A stretch of 64,000 bases of DNA. It comes from an uncultured Saprospiraceae bacterium (GTDB lineage: Bacteria; Bacteroidota; Bacteroidia; Chitinophagales; Saprospiraceae). The position numbers were made by a program, and so were the translations under genes. Below the pieces are notes generated by a model that was not told the DNA's origin, ran no database searches, and was given only the letters and a program-made list of their open reading frames with translations. Position 1 is the first letter of the stretch. Every line of letters begins with the position of its first letter. Below, one piece after another: positions 43,819 to 51,417 of this stretch. The stretch lies in assembly GCA_937926205.1 (NCBI GenBank), contig CALEYL010000049.1, forward strand, positions 6,565-70,564. The letters are read 5' to 3'.

Positions 43819-45486
43819 TTAGATTTCAGCCAAATATTCGTGGGTAAATTTAATGGCCATTGCGCCTTCCCCCACCGCAGAAGCAACGCGATTCATGGCG
43901 CCTGAGCGCACATCGCCGGCCGCAAAGATACCTGGTTGGCAGGTTTCCAGCAGGAAAGGCTCACGGCCCCGTTTCCAGATTTTTTTATAGTCGGGGTGCT
44001 GCCGAAGGTCACGGCCTGTATAAAGGAAGCCTTTTTTGTCCAGCAGCAAGTTTTTGTCCAGCCATTCCGTCACAGGTCGGGCGCCGATGAAGATAAAAAG
44101 GACGTCGGCCGGTTCGGCTGTAATGGCTCCGGTTTCCACATCCCGGATGCGGAGTTCCTCCAGGTGTTCGCCGCCGCAGGCTTCCACCACTTCCTTTTTT
44201 CCGGCCACTTCGATGTTTGCAATGCTGTTGATCTGGTCAATCAGGTAGCTCGACATACTGGAACTCAGGTCTTCCCGGCGGATGAGAATCGTCACTTTTT
44301 CGGCAAATTGGGAGAGGTAAACAGCACCCTGACCGGCAGAGTTGCCGCCGCCCACGACAAAGACTTTTTTGCCTTTACAGGCATGCGCTTCCGTGAGTGC
44401 AGCCCCGTAATAAACCCCTGCGCCGGTGAACCGGTCGGCGCCTTCGGCAGGCAGACGGCGGTAATCTACGCCCATCGCCAGGATGACGCTTTTGGTATTC
44501 ACCACACTGCCATCGGCAAGGGTTAGCTTTTTGTAATTACCCGCTATTTCAATACTCGACACCGACTGCGGCGAAAGAAATTCGATCCCAAAACGGGTTG
44601 CCTGTGCCAGCGCCCGCCGGGATAAATCGGAGCCGCTGAGGCCTTTCGGGAAACCCAGGTAATTCTCTATCCTCGAACTGGTACCGGCCTGCCCGCCCGG
44701 CGCCCGACGCTCGATAAGCAGGGTTTTTAAACCCTCAGAACCGCCATACACCGCGGCCGCTAAACCTGCAGGGCCAGCGCCGACGATGACCACGTCGTAC
44801 AGCTCGGAAGTTGCCGTGGTGCGCAGGCCCAGTTTACCGGCCACCTCCTGAAGCGTAGGGTCGGCAAGCAGGCTGCCGTCTTCCAGCAACACGGCAGGGA
44901 GGTTTTTGGCCTCTAAGCCATACAACTGCATCATTTCTGAGGCTGTTGCTTCGGATTCCGCATCCAGCCAAAGGTAGGGAAACAGGTTGCCCGCCAGAAA
45001 ATCCTTGATGGCGTGCGATTTCGGCGAGTACTGGTAGCCCAGAACCCGGATGCCCTGAAACTCGGGCACAAAATTGCTTTGCCAGTCGTCGAGCAGGTCG
45101 TTCAGCACGGGGTAGAGCTGCTCTGTCGGCGGATCCCAGGGCTTCATCAGGTAGTAATCGAGCTGCACATCGTTGATGGCTTTGATGGCCGCATCTGTAT
45201 CTGAATAAGCGGTGAGCAGAACCCGCTTGGCGTCCGGGAAAAAGGGTTTGGCTTTTTCCAGAAAATCAACCCCCTGCATTTCCGGCATGCGCTGGTCAGA
45301 AAGGAAAAGCGCAACCGATTCGCCCTGTTTTTTCAGTTCGGGCAGGGAATCCAGCGCTTCATTCGCTGAAGTGGTGCTGATGATGCGATAGTCCTCCTTA
45401 TAAGCCGCCCGTAAATCGGCTTTCAGGGAACGCATAACCTGTGGGTCGTCGTCGATGGAAAAGATGATTGGTTTTTTATCTGCCAT
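43819..45486 (-). CDS. Response regulator-thioredoxin fold-thioredoxin reductase-like fusion, lacking redox cysteines
   Basis: 555 residues in three parts. Residues 1-125 are a receiver domain (D12-D14, phospho-acceptor D64 in LSDQRMP, T92, K115). Residues ~140-220 look like a glutaredoxin/thioredoxin fold (IRVLGYQYSPKSHAIKDFL, cis-Pro in LPAVLLEDG), but the CPxC site is replaced by YSPKSH. Residues ~225-555 are thioredoxin-reductase-like: FAD site VVIVGAGPAG, GGQAGTSSRIENYLGFP, NAD(P) site VVGGGNSAG, and GIFAAGDVR. The CATC disulfide of true reductases is replaced (GVYYGAALTEAH), and only three isolated cysteines remain in the chain. It is probably a phosphorylation-tuned flavoprotein sensor rather than a disulfide reductase. 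It lies 29 bases behind the kinase gene, its likely partner. Confidence 0.9.
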   Translation of the reverse strand: MADKKPIIFSIDDDPQVMRSLKADLRAAYKEDYRIISTTSANEALDSLPELKKQGESVALFLSDQRMPEMQGVDFLEKAKPFFPDAKRVLLTAYSDTDAAIKAINDVQLDYYLMKPWDPPTEQLYPVLNDLLDDWQSNFVPEFQGIRVLGYQYSPKSHAIKDFLAGNLFPYLWLDAESEATASEMMQLYGLEAKNLPAVLLEDGSLLADPTLQEVAGKLGLRTTATSELYDVVIVGAGPAGLAAAVYGGSEGLKTLLIERRAPGGQAGTSSRIENYLGFPKGLSGSDLSRRALAQATRFGIEFLSPQSVSSIEIAGNYKKLTLADGSVVNTKSVILAMGVDYRRLPAEGADRFTGAGVYYGAALTEAHACKGKKVFVVGGGNSAGQGAVYLSQFAEKVTILIRREDLSSSMSSYLIDQINSIANIEVAGKKEVVEACGGEHLEELRIRDVETGAITAEPADVLFIFIGARPVTEWLDKNLLLDKKGFLYTGRDLRQHPDYKKIWKRGREPFLLETCQPGIFAAGDVRSGAMNRVASAVGEGAMAIKFTHEYLAEI

Positions 45487-45515
45487 GATTGGATACTACT
45501 TCGTTTGATGGTTGA

Positions 45516-46919
45516 TTAATTAACCGGAAAACTCACAGTAAAGGTGGTTGCCCCGGGCACAGAATTCACCTCGATGCTGCCTTTGTGGTGCTCCACAATG
45601 CGGCGTACTACTTCAAGGCCCAGACCGGTGCCTTTACCAATGCCTTTGGTGGTGAAGAAAGGGTCGAAAATCTTCGACTTCACGTCTTCGGGGATGCCGG
45701 GGCCATTGTCGGTTATTTCCATAAAAACCCGATCCCGTTTCGTGTAGGACTTCAGTTTCAATACGCCCCCCTCGTCCATGGCATCTATGGCGTTGTCGAT
45801 CAGGTTGGTCCAAACCTGGTTCAGCTCGCCCGGGAAAGCCAGTATTTTAGGAAGATTTTCGCCAAAATCTTTCTCCACTGTGATGGATTTGCTTTTCAAT
45901 TGGTGTTTCAAAATGGTCAGGGTGTTGATAAGGCCTTCCTGAATGTCTGTTTGCTCGCCATCCTTTGCCCGGTCCATGTGGGTATAGGATTTGATGGACT
46001 TGATCAAATGGGCAATCCGGCCGGAGGCTTCGTGGATTTCACTCACAAGTTGTTCCATACTCAGGGTACTTTCCAGCCAGGGTAAAATGCCGTCCAAATG
46101 CTTCCCGTCTACGATGCGGTCGATGTCATCGAGGTCGGCCTCCGTCATGCCAAATTCCACGAAAGTTTCCGCAAGGGTCTCTGCGTTCTCCACCTCCCGG
46201 TCTTCAAGCCAGTCGAGCAGGTCGTCTTTGAGCGATTCCCGCTGCATCAGTGTCAGTTCGGGCCGTTTGACCCCTATTTTTGAAAACAGAATGGCGTTTA
46301 CTTCGTCGGTTTGCTCCGGAGTAATGCGCATGGTCATGACCCGTTTGAAGCGTTCCGGTGTCTGGTGGGTGCGACGGTAAAGCTCTTCCACATTGCGCAC
46401 GATGGATGCGGTCGGGTTGTTCAACTCGTGTGCCAGCCCGGCAGAGAGTTTGCCCAGCGACATGAGTTTTTCATTCTGCAAACGAATGGACGTAAAATCG
46501 CGGATGCGGTCAGACATCTCCCCCACGAGGTTTTGCGTCATTTCGTAGCTGACGCTGACCATTTCGGTAAAATGATCTTTGTGCAATTCGAGCACATATG
46601 TGTCCTGAAGAGCCGTACCCGTGGCCTGGGCTACTTTCATCCTCGAAAACGGCAATAGCCCTGTGAGCGTGCCGGTACCCCAGGTCCCCAATTCACGGTA
46701 TTCGTTGCCCTGCTTAAAGCGGGTGACGTACTCCCCGTTTATGATGATTTGCATGTGGTATACGGGCTTCTGCGGGAAAAAAAGTTGCTCGCCCTCTTTG
46801 TACAACACATAGTCTGCACGTTCGATCAGCCATTCCAGCGCCTGGTCCGGAAGGTTGTTAAATGCATCAAATGAGCGGAGTTGCTCCAGTAATGCAGGCG
46901 TTTTTTCAACAGGATGCAT
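45516..46919 (-). CDS. Cyclic-nucleotide-binding-domain histidine kinase
   Basis: 467 residues. The N-terminal ~125 residues form a CRP-type cyclic-nucleotide-binding fold (YVLYKEGEQLFFPQ; MQIIINGEYVTRFKQ). The dimerisation helix carries the H-box GLAHELNNPTAS (H164). An unusual helical stretch of ~130 residues (about 185-315) separates the two helices of the dimerisation domain. The ATPase part has NLIDNAIDAM, DNGPGIP and GKGTGLGLEVV. There are no transmembrane segments, so it is a cytoplasmic sensor. It probably phosphorylates the receiver of the next gene. Confidence 0.9.
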   Translation of the reverse strand: MHPVEKTPALLEQLRSFDAFNNLPDQALEWLIERADYVLYKEGEQLFFPQKPVYHMQIIINGEYVTRFKQGNEYRELGTWGTGTLTGLLPFSRMKVAQATGTALQDTYVLELHKDHFTEMVSVSYEMTQNLVGEMSDRIRDFTSIRLQNEKLMSLGKLSAGLAHELNNPTASIVRNVEELYRRTHQTPERFKRVMTMRITPEQTDEVNAILFSKIGVKRPELTLMQRESLKDDLLDWLEDREVENAETLAETFVEFGMTEADLDDIDRIVDGKHLDGILPWLESTLSMEQLVSEIHEASGRIAHLIKSIKSYTHMDRAKDGEQTDIQEGLINTLTILKHQLKSKSITVEKDFGENLPKILAFPGELNQVWTNLIDNAIDAMDEGGVLKLKSYTKRDRVFMEITDNGPGIPEDVKSKIFDPFFTTKGIGKGTGLGLEVVRRIVEHHKGSIEVNSVPGATTFTVSFPVN

Positions 46920-46955
46920 GTGTTTTTTTTATGGGTGTAGGGAAAATACCAGGTT

Positions 46956-47231
46956 TCAATATTCAGCAAACATTTCGTCAGAATAACACCACAACCAGCG
47001 CTCACCGGGTTCGGCGGAGGCGATGACGGGGTGCCCGCTTTCGTGAAAATGCCTGGTAGCGTGCTGGTTCGGAGATGCGTCGCAACAAAGCGTAACCCCG
47101 CAAGCCTGGCAGGTGCGCAGGTGAACCCAGCGGCTGCCGGTTTTGATGCATTCTTCACAAACATAGTCTCCTGACAATTTTACTGTGGTCACAGCTGTTA
47201 GGTGCTTACAAAGTTCAGTATCGTTACTCAT
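46956..47231 (-). CDS. UBP-type zinc finger protein
   Basis: 91 residues, entirely one ZnF-UBP domain: C8/H10, C25/C28, RWVHLRTCQACG (C41, C44), CC (49-50), then HATRHFHESGHPV with clustered His ligands, and the conserved end PGERWLWCYSDE. In eukaryotes this fold binds the free C-terminus of ubiquitin; bacterial copies have no known partner. It is the first gene of the operon (36 bases before the kinase), so it may act as a metal- or peptide-sensing accessory. That is inference from context. Confidence 0.92.
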   Translation of the reverse strand: MSNDTELCKHLTAVTTVKLSGDYVCEECIKTGSRWVHLRTCQACGVTLCCDASPNQHATRHFHESGHPVIASAEPGERWLWCYSDEMFAEY

Positions 47232-47380
47232 ATACTCCTGTATTTAATTTCTGTCTGTGAGTAGGTGTCTGTTTTTTTGGATTCGAGAGCAAGGCTTGCG
47301 AAGGCCCCAAAAACGGGAGTTTATTGGTATAATTGACCGATTTTGGGGCCGAGTATAACGCAGCTATCGGATCCAAAAGA

Positions 47381-48352
47381 CTAAATTGCACGAAAAAGAA
47401 CGTCCGCAAAATAAGCCCGACCATCAAAAAAAGACTGCACTTCTTCGAAGCCGGCACTTGCCGCCAGCCAGGCAATTTCAGGGGCATCGTATTTTTTAGA
47501 CAGCTCCATATCAATGGCTTCCCATTTTCGGAAAGTGACGTTTAGTTCCAGCGCTTTGATGCAGACCGTTTGTTGTTTTTCGCTGATTAAGTAGCTTTTC
47601 ATATCGCCGCTTAGCGGGTTGTAGGACGGCCAGTGGCGAAAAGCAGCAAGGTCAAAATCAGCGCCCAGTTCCCGGTTGATGCGGCGCAACAGGTTCAGGT
47701 TGAAATCCCGGGTCACCCCCTGACTGTCGTTGTAGGCAGCCGTGATGACGTCGGGGTCCTTTTTTAAATCAAAACCAACCAGCAGCAAATCGCCTGGCTG
47801 TAATTTTTTGCGCAGCTGGCACAGAAAATCAGACGCTCTGATCTGGTTCATGTTGCCGATGTTGGAACCCAGAAACAGCACCAGTTTCCGCCGCTCGGAA
47901 AGCCGCCCGATTTCCTGAAGGGCTTCAAAATACTCTCCTTCTACAAGGGTGACGGACAAGTGCGGCCATGTTTCGTGCAGGGCTTTCTGCAGCTGGTCAA
48001 GCACATTTTTCGAAATGTCGATCGGAAGGTAACAAAAATCCGCTTTTTCGTCCAGAAAATGCCGTATGAGCACCTGTGTTTTCAGGCCGTCGCCTGCGCC
48101 AAGTTCCACAAGATCAAAAGGCGTGTCCTCTAATTGTTGGAGGATGGCCTCCTTGTGTTTTTGGAAAATTTCAAATTCGCAGTTTGTCGGATAGTATTCC
48201 GGCAGGGCCATGATTTTTTGGAAAATTTTGTCGCCTTCCGCATCGTAAAAATAGCGGGACAACAGGTATTTGGGGTCGCTGCTCAGGCCTTGCCGCACGT
48301 CTTCTGCAAAAGCCTGATTGTCTGGTTGTTTAGGTGCTGAAGTCGTGGACAT
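47381..48352 (-). CDS. egtD: L-histidine N-alpha-methyltransferase EgtD
   Basis: 323 residues, the usual EgtD length. SAM motif I is DLVELGAGDGLKT; PEYYPTNCEFEIF is the family N-terminal motif, and LFLGSNIGNM follows. LLVGFDLKKDPDVITAAYND is the histidine-binding region. It trimethylates histidine to hercynine, the first step of ergothioneine synthesis. It lies 41 bases behind egtB in the same operon, and 149 bases upstream of the UBP zinc-finger gene. Confidence 0.95.
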   Translation of the reverse strand: MSTTSAPKQPDNQAFAEDVRQGLSSDPKYLLSRYFYDAEGDKIFQKIMALPEYYPTNCEFEIFQKHKEAILQQLEDTPFDLVELGAGDGLKTQVLIRHFLDEKADFCYLPIDISKNVLDQLQKALHETWPHLSVTLVEGEYFEALQEIGRLSERRKLVLFLGSNIGNMNQIRASDFLCQLRKKLQPGDLLLVGFDLKKDPDVITAAYNDSQGVTRDFNLNLLRRINRELGADFDLAAFRHWPSYNPLSGDMKSYLISEKQQTVCIKALELNVTFRKWEAIDMELSKKYDAPEIAWLAASAGFEEVQSFFDGRAYFADVLFRAI

Positions 48353-48393
48353 GAATTAAGATTGAAGGTAAAAAATAGCCATAAGGGCAGCAT

Positions 48394-49653
48394 TTACAGG
48401 CTTTTTGCGAGTCGGATGCCGGTGAACTGCCAGCGTTTGTCCGTATGGAAAAAATTCCGGTAGCTTGCCCGTATGTGCGAACGCGGCGTTGCCACCGAGC
48501 CGCCCCGAAGCACCATCTGGTTGATCATAAATTTCCCGTTGTATTCGCCCAGTGCCCCTTCAAAACGCGGGTAACGCGGATAGGGGAGGTAGGCGCTGGA
48601 GGTCCATTCCCAGACATCGCCATAAAGCTGGGTGTTTTGCGCTGCCCGGGGATGCAAATGCCCGTCATCCAGGAAGTTGGCGTCGGCAGGGATGCTGCTG
48701 TGGGTCAGTTTGCAGGCGATCTCCCATTCAAACTCGGTGGGCAGGCGCAGGCCTTTCCAGCTCGCAAAAGCGTCTGCTTCGAAATAGCTGAGGTGCGTAA
48801 CCGGCAAATCGGGATGCACTTTTTCAAAACCGTGCAGGGTATAATGCCACCATTCGCCCCCGGTATTGTACCAGTATAGCGGCGCCTTTTCCTCCAGTTG
48901 TTTGGCCCATTCCCAGCCTTCCGACAACCAGAACTCATAGCGTTGGTAGCCGCCGTCGAGCATAAACTCCAGGTATTCGCCATTGGTAACGAGCCGGTCC
49001 TGCACCGCAAAATTTTCAAGATAAACCTGGTGGGCACTCCGCTCATTGTCCCAGCAAAAACCGTCGCCGCGGTAGCCGACTTCGTACAAGCCGTTTTCAA
49101 ATTCCAGCCACGCAGCGGGATGGCTGCCACCCGTCGGGGCGGCCGCATTTTTTTGATAAACGGGAAACAAGGGGTTGTTGCCCAGAATGTATTTAAAGTC
49201 GGTGACCAGCAGTTCCTGGTGCTGCTGCTCGTGTTGCAGGCCTACTTCCAGGGTCAGCGCCAGGGTTTCGTTTTCGTGGATGGCATCGCTGTTTTCCAAA
49301 AAAGCGTTGAGGTGCTCGTCTACATGCTTGCGGTAGCGGAACACTTCGGCCGCAGAAGGGCGGGTCATATTCCCCCTGTTGCTTCGCAAAACCCGCGGTC
49401 CCTGACTTTCGTAATAACTGTTGAAAAAATAATTATAATCCGGGTTGTACAGCTTGTAGCCGGGCTGGTATGGCGCGAGGATGAAATTTTCAAAAAACCA
49501 GGTCGTGTGGCCGAGATGCCATTTCGGCGGACTGACATCCACAATCGGCTGTACCACAAAATCTTCGGTTTGAAGCGGCTGGCACAGCAGCTCCGATTGG
49601 CGCCGGATTTGCTGGAAACGTTGCTGCAGACTGGCAGGGATGTTCGCAATCAT
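48394..49653 (-). CDS. egtB: Ergothioneine synthase EgtB (sulfoxide synthase)
   Basis: 419 residues. The N-terminal DinB-like part supplies the iron ligands: HLGHTTWFFE (H49) and HEQQHQE (H141, H145). The C-terminal formylglycine-generating-enzyme-like domain has WEWTSSAYLPYPRY and the final GSVATPRSHIRASYRNFF and FTGIRLAKSL. It couples hercynine with cysteine or gamma-glutamylcysteine, with oxygen, to a sulfoxide. No egtA, egtC or egtE gene is adjacent, so a cysteine-type EgtB and an unlinked C-S lyase are likely. First gene of the egtBD unit. Confidence 0.95.
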   Translation of the reverse strand: MIANIPASLQQRFQQIRRQSELLCQPLQTEDFVVQPIVDVSPPKWHLGHTTWFFENFILAPYQPGYKLYNPDYNYFFNSYYESQGPRVLRSNRGNMTRPSAAEVFRYRKHVDEHLNAFLENSDAIHENETLALTLEVGLQHEQQHQELLVTDFKYILGNNPLFPVYQKNAAAPTGGSHPAAWLEFENGLYEVGYRGDGFCWDNERSAHQVYLENFAVQDRLVTNGEYLEFMLDGGYQRYEFWLSEGWEWAKQLEEKAPLYWYNTGGEWWHYTLHGFEKVHPDLPVTHLSYFEADAFASWKGLRLPTEFEWEIACKLTHSSIPADANFLDDGHLHPRAAQNTQLYGDVWEWTSSAYLPYPRYPRFEGALGEYNGKFMINQMVLRGGSVATPRSHIRASYRNFFHTDKRWQFTGIRLAKSL

Positions 49654-49787
49654 ATGAGCGGTGCTTATGGGTTTGGCAGTAGGCGAAAATAAAATAAAGA
49701 TACACGTTAGGGATTAAATTGTTCAAAATCCACTTGTTTGAAATGCGATTCAGGCGGGTAGGGGTGTTCTTTGCGGGAATCTGTTTT

Positions 49788-49973
49788 TTCCCGCTAAGGG
49801 CGCCAAGGCTTGGGACGTCACGCTTCGCGGACTTTGTGTATCCGTTGCGGACTTTGCCTGCCTGTCCGGTAGGCAGGCGGGACACTTTTTCCCGCCAAGG
49901 GCGCTGAGGTCTCGCTAAGGGTGCAAAGGATTGGGAGATCTCGCTTCGCGGACTTTGTAGCTTCTTTTCAACA
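49788..49973. repeat. Intergenic direct repeats with a REP palindrome
   Basis: Two diverged copies of a block with TTCCCGC(T/C)AAGGGCGC and CGCTTCGCGGACTTTGTG (about 49788-49858 and 49886-49973) flank the perfect palindrome GCCTGCCT-GTCCGGT-AGGCAGGC (49856-49878). The sequence has no start codon with coding character. It fills most of the 325-base gap between egtB and the gene at 49979. Confidence 0.6.
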
Positions 49974-49978
49974 AAAAT

Positions 49979-50419
49979 TTACGCCCGTTTCTTTGAAAGC
50001 CCCATGTTCACAAAAAACAAGATTTGCGCCAAGCCCAAACCCAATATCGCCAGCAGCGTTATGTAAAAGCCTTCCCGACGACTCGCCAGGACCATTTGCC
50101 AGTCGTCGCTTTTCGGAGCAAAAAAATGAGGCGCACTAAGCCGGATTGCCAGCAGCAAAACGCCGGCCAAAGTCAGCGCCAGGTGGGTGGCCGTCAGCCC
50201 GCCAAGCAGTTTTCTATGCCTTAACAGCCAATAGATGCCGCCCAGAAACGCTAAAAACCCTCCAAAGAGCAACCCCATGTGGAAAGGAGTGATCACAAGG
50301 TAATTGTCGTGCATCTGTATGTCTATGGTTTCGGCTTTGCTGAATAAAGTAATGGCCAAAATCACCGGAATCGCTATCCAGAGCACCTGATGCGGTTTGC
50401 GAAAGAAAGATGATTGCAT
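49979..50419 (-). CDS. Small membrane protein with a cytochrome-oxidase-subunit-I-like helix
   Basis: 146 residues and four transmembrane segments (about 12-27, 40-64, 72-92, 115-138). The segment IDIQMHDNYLVITPFHMGLL resembles the haem-ligand helix of haem-copper oxidase subunit I (HDTYYVVAHFHYVL), with H37 and H47 in equivalent places. The protein is far too short to be an oxidase. It may be an assembly factor or a degenerate relative; function unknown. It starts 13 bases after the upstream metalloprotease-like gene, so the two form an operon. Confidence 0.6.
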   Translation of the reverse strand: MQSSFFRKPHQVLWIAIPVILAITLFSKAETIDIQMHDNYLVITPFHMGLLFGGFLAFLGGIYWLLRHRKLLGGLTATHLALTLAGVLLLAIRLSAPHFFAPKSDDWQMVLASRREGFYITLLAILGLGLAQILFFVNMGLSKKRA

Positions 50420-50432
50420 GGCGGGCGTCTTA

Positions 50433-51362
50433 TCATTTGAATTTATCGGGATAACCGCTTTGTTCCAAAAATGAATTGACCTCCCGGATATTTAATATTT
50501 CATGAATGGCCGCTTTTTTATCCGTGGCCTGATCGTAGTAACTCTCGACAATTTTATATCCCATCCAATACCCCAGGTCATTGGGCCTGTCTTTAGCAGA
50601 ACTGTATAACCATCCCTGGTAATCATTTTTATCCATTCGCTCCCGAAACTCCAGCCAAAGTTCTTTCTCTTTTGGATTGGCAAAATCATGGACATGCTGA
50701 TTGATATGCCTGCCCGAAATCAATTCGGCTAAAAAATCAGCCGAACCTTCCCTGATAGAAGCAGCCAGTAAAGTGGTCTCCCTGTTGGTTTGCTGGAAGT
50801 GTATGAGTTCGTGCGCGACAATATGCGGAATCTGGTTGACGGGTTGCAAAACCGTTAACAACCAGTTGTTCAATTCATCTTTGGGTGTTTGAGCTGTAAG
50901 CCCATACATTTCCGCACCGATGATCAACCCGTTATTCGATGAAGTACCGCCTGAGTTGAGCGCTCCAATGACAAAGTACACAGGAGGGAAAATTGCCTCG
51001 GGATAGAGGTCTTTCAGCTTGACCAGACTTTGTCGGATCTGGTCTTTCATACCGGGAATGCTGTCGGTATTGACTTTGATGGAGCGGTAATATTTTTGAT
51101 GGGATTTGATAACGTTTGACAAGTTCTCGGCGCTTTCGATCCGCCCTTTCATAAACCCTTTTATCCCTTTTGAACCCCGTTTGAGGTACAACTTATTCAG
51201 CGTTTTAGCATCCACGTCCGGGCCGGCTTTTTCGAGTGCTTTCCAAAAATTGTCGAGGTCAGAAGTAACGATTTTGGTGGATAAAGGATCTCTGTTCTGA
51301 CTATGTGCAGCAATGCTTAAGCATAGAAAAAGAGCCACAAAGGAGGGGAGCCTTACATTCAT
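50433..51362 (-). CDS. DUF2268-like putative zinc protease, secreted
   Basis: 309 residues with a signal peptide (about 1-21, ALFLCLSIAAHSQ). The zinc motif HELIH is at H184-E185-x-x-H188 (VAHELIHFQQTNRE), with downstream REGSADFLAEL giving a likely third ligand, Glu or Asp. GYWMGYKIVESYYDQA near the C-terminus is the DUF2268 (putative Zn-dependent protease) pattern, a group that also includes GldB-like proteins. Periplasmic; substrate unknown. Followed at 13 bases by the small membrane protein. Confidence 0.72.
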   Translation of the reverse strand: MNVRLPSFVALFLCLSIAAHSQNRDPLSTKIVTSDLDNFWKALEKAGPDVDAKTLNKLYLKRGSKGIKGFMKGRIESAENLSNVIKSHQKYYRSIKVNTDSIPGMKDQIRQSLVKLKDLYPEAIFPPVYFVIGALNSGGTSSNNGLIIGAEMYGLTAQTPKDELNNWLLTVLQPVNQIPHIVAHELIHFQQTNRETTLLAASIREGSADFLAELISGRHINQHVHDFANPKEKELWLEFRERMDKNDYQGWLYSSAKDRPNDLGYWMGYKIVESYYDQATDKKAAIHEILNIREVNSFLEQSGYPDKFK

Positions 51363-51417
51363 ATTCAGGATTTAATTGACGGGTAAAAATAAACTTATTT
51401 CCTGAAAACCGGCACTG

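Noticed and set aside
43936..44526. 196-residue plus-strand frame opposite the receiver/flavoprotein fusion
   Set aside because: Antisense shadow; no motif.
48898..49692. 264-residue plus-strand frame opposite egtB
   Set aside because: Antisense to a well-supported EgtB; no recognisable domain.
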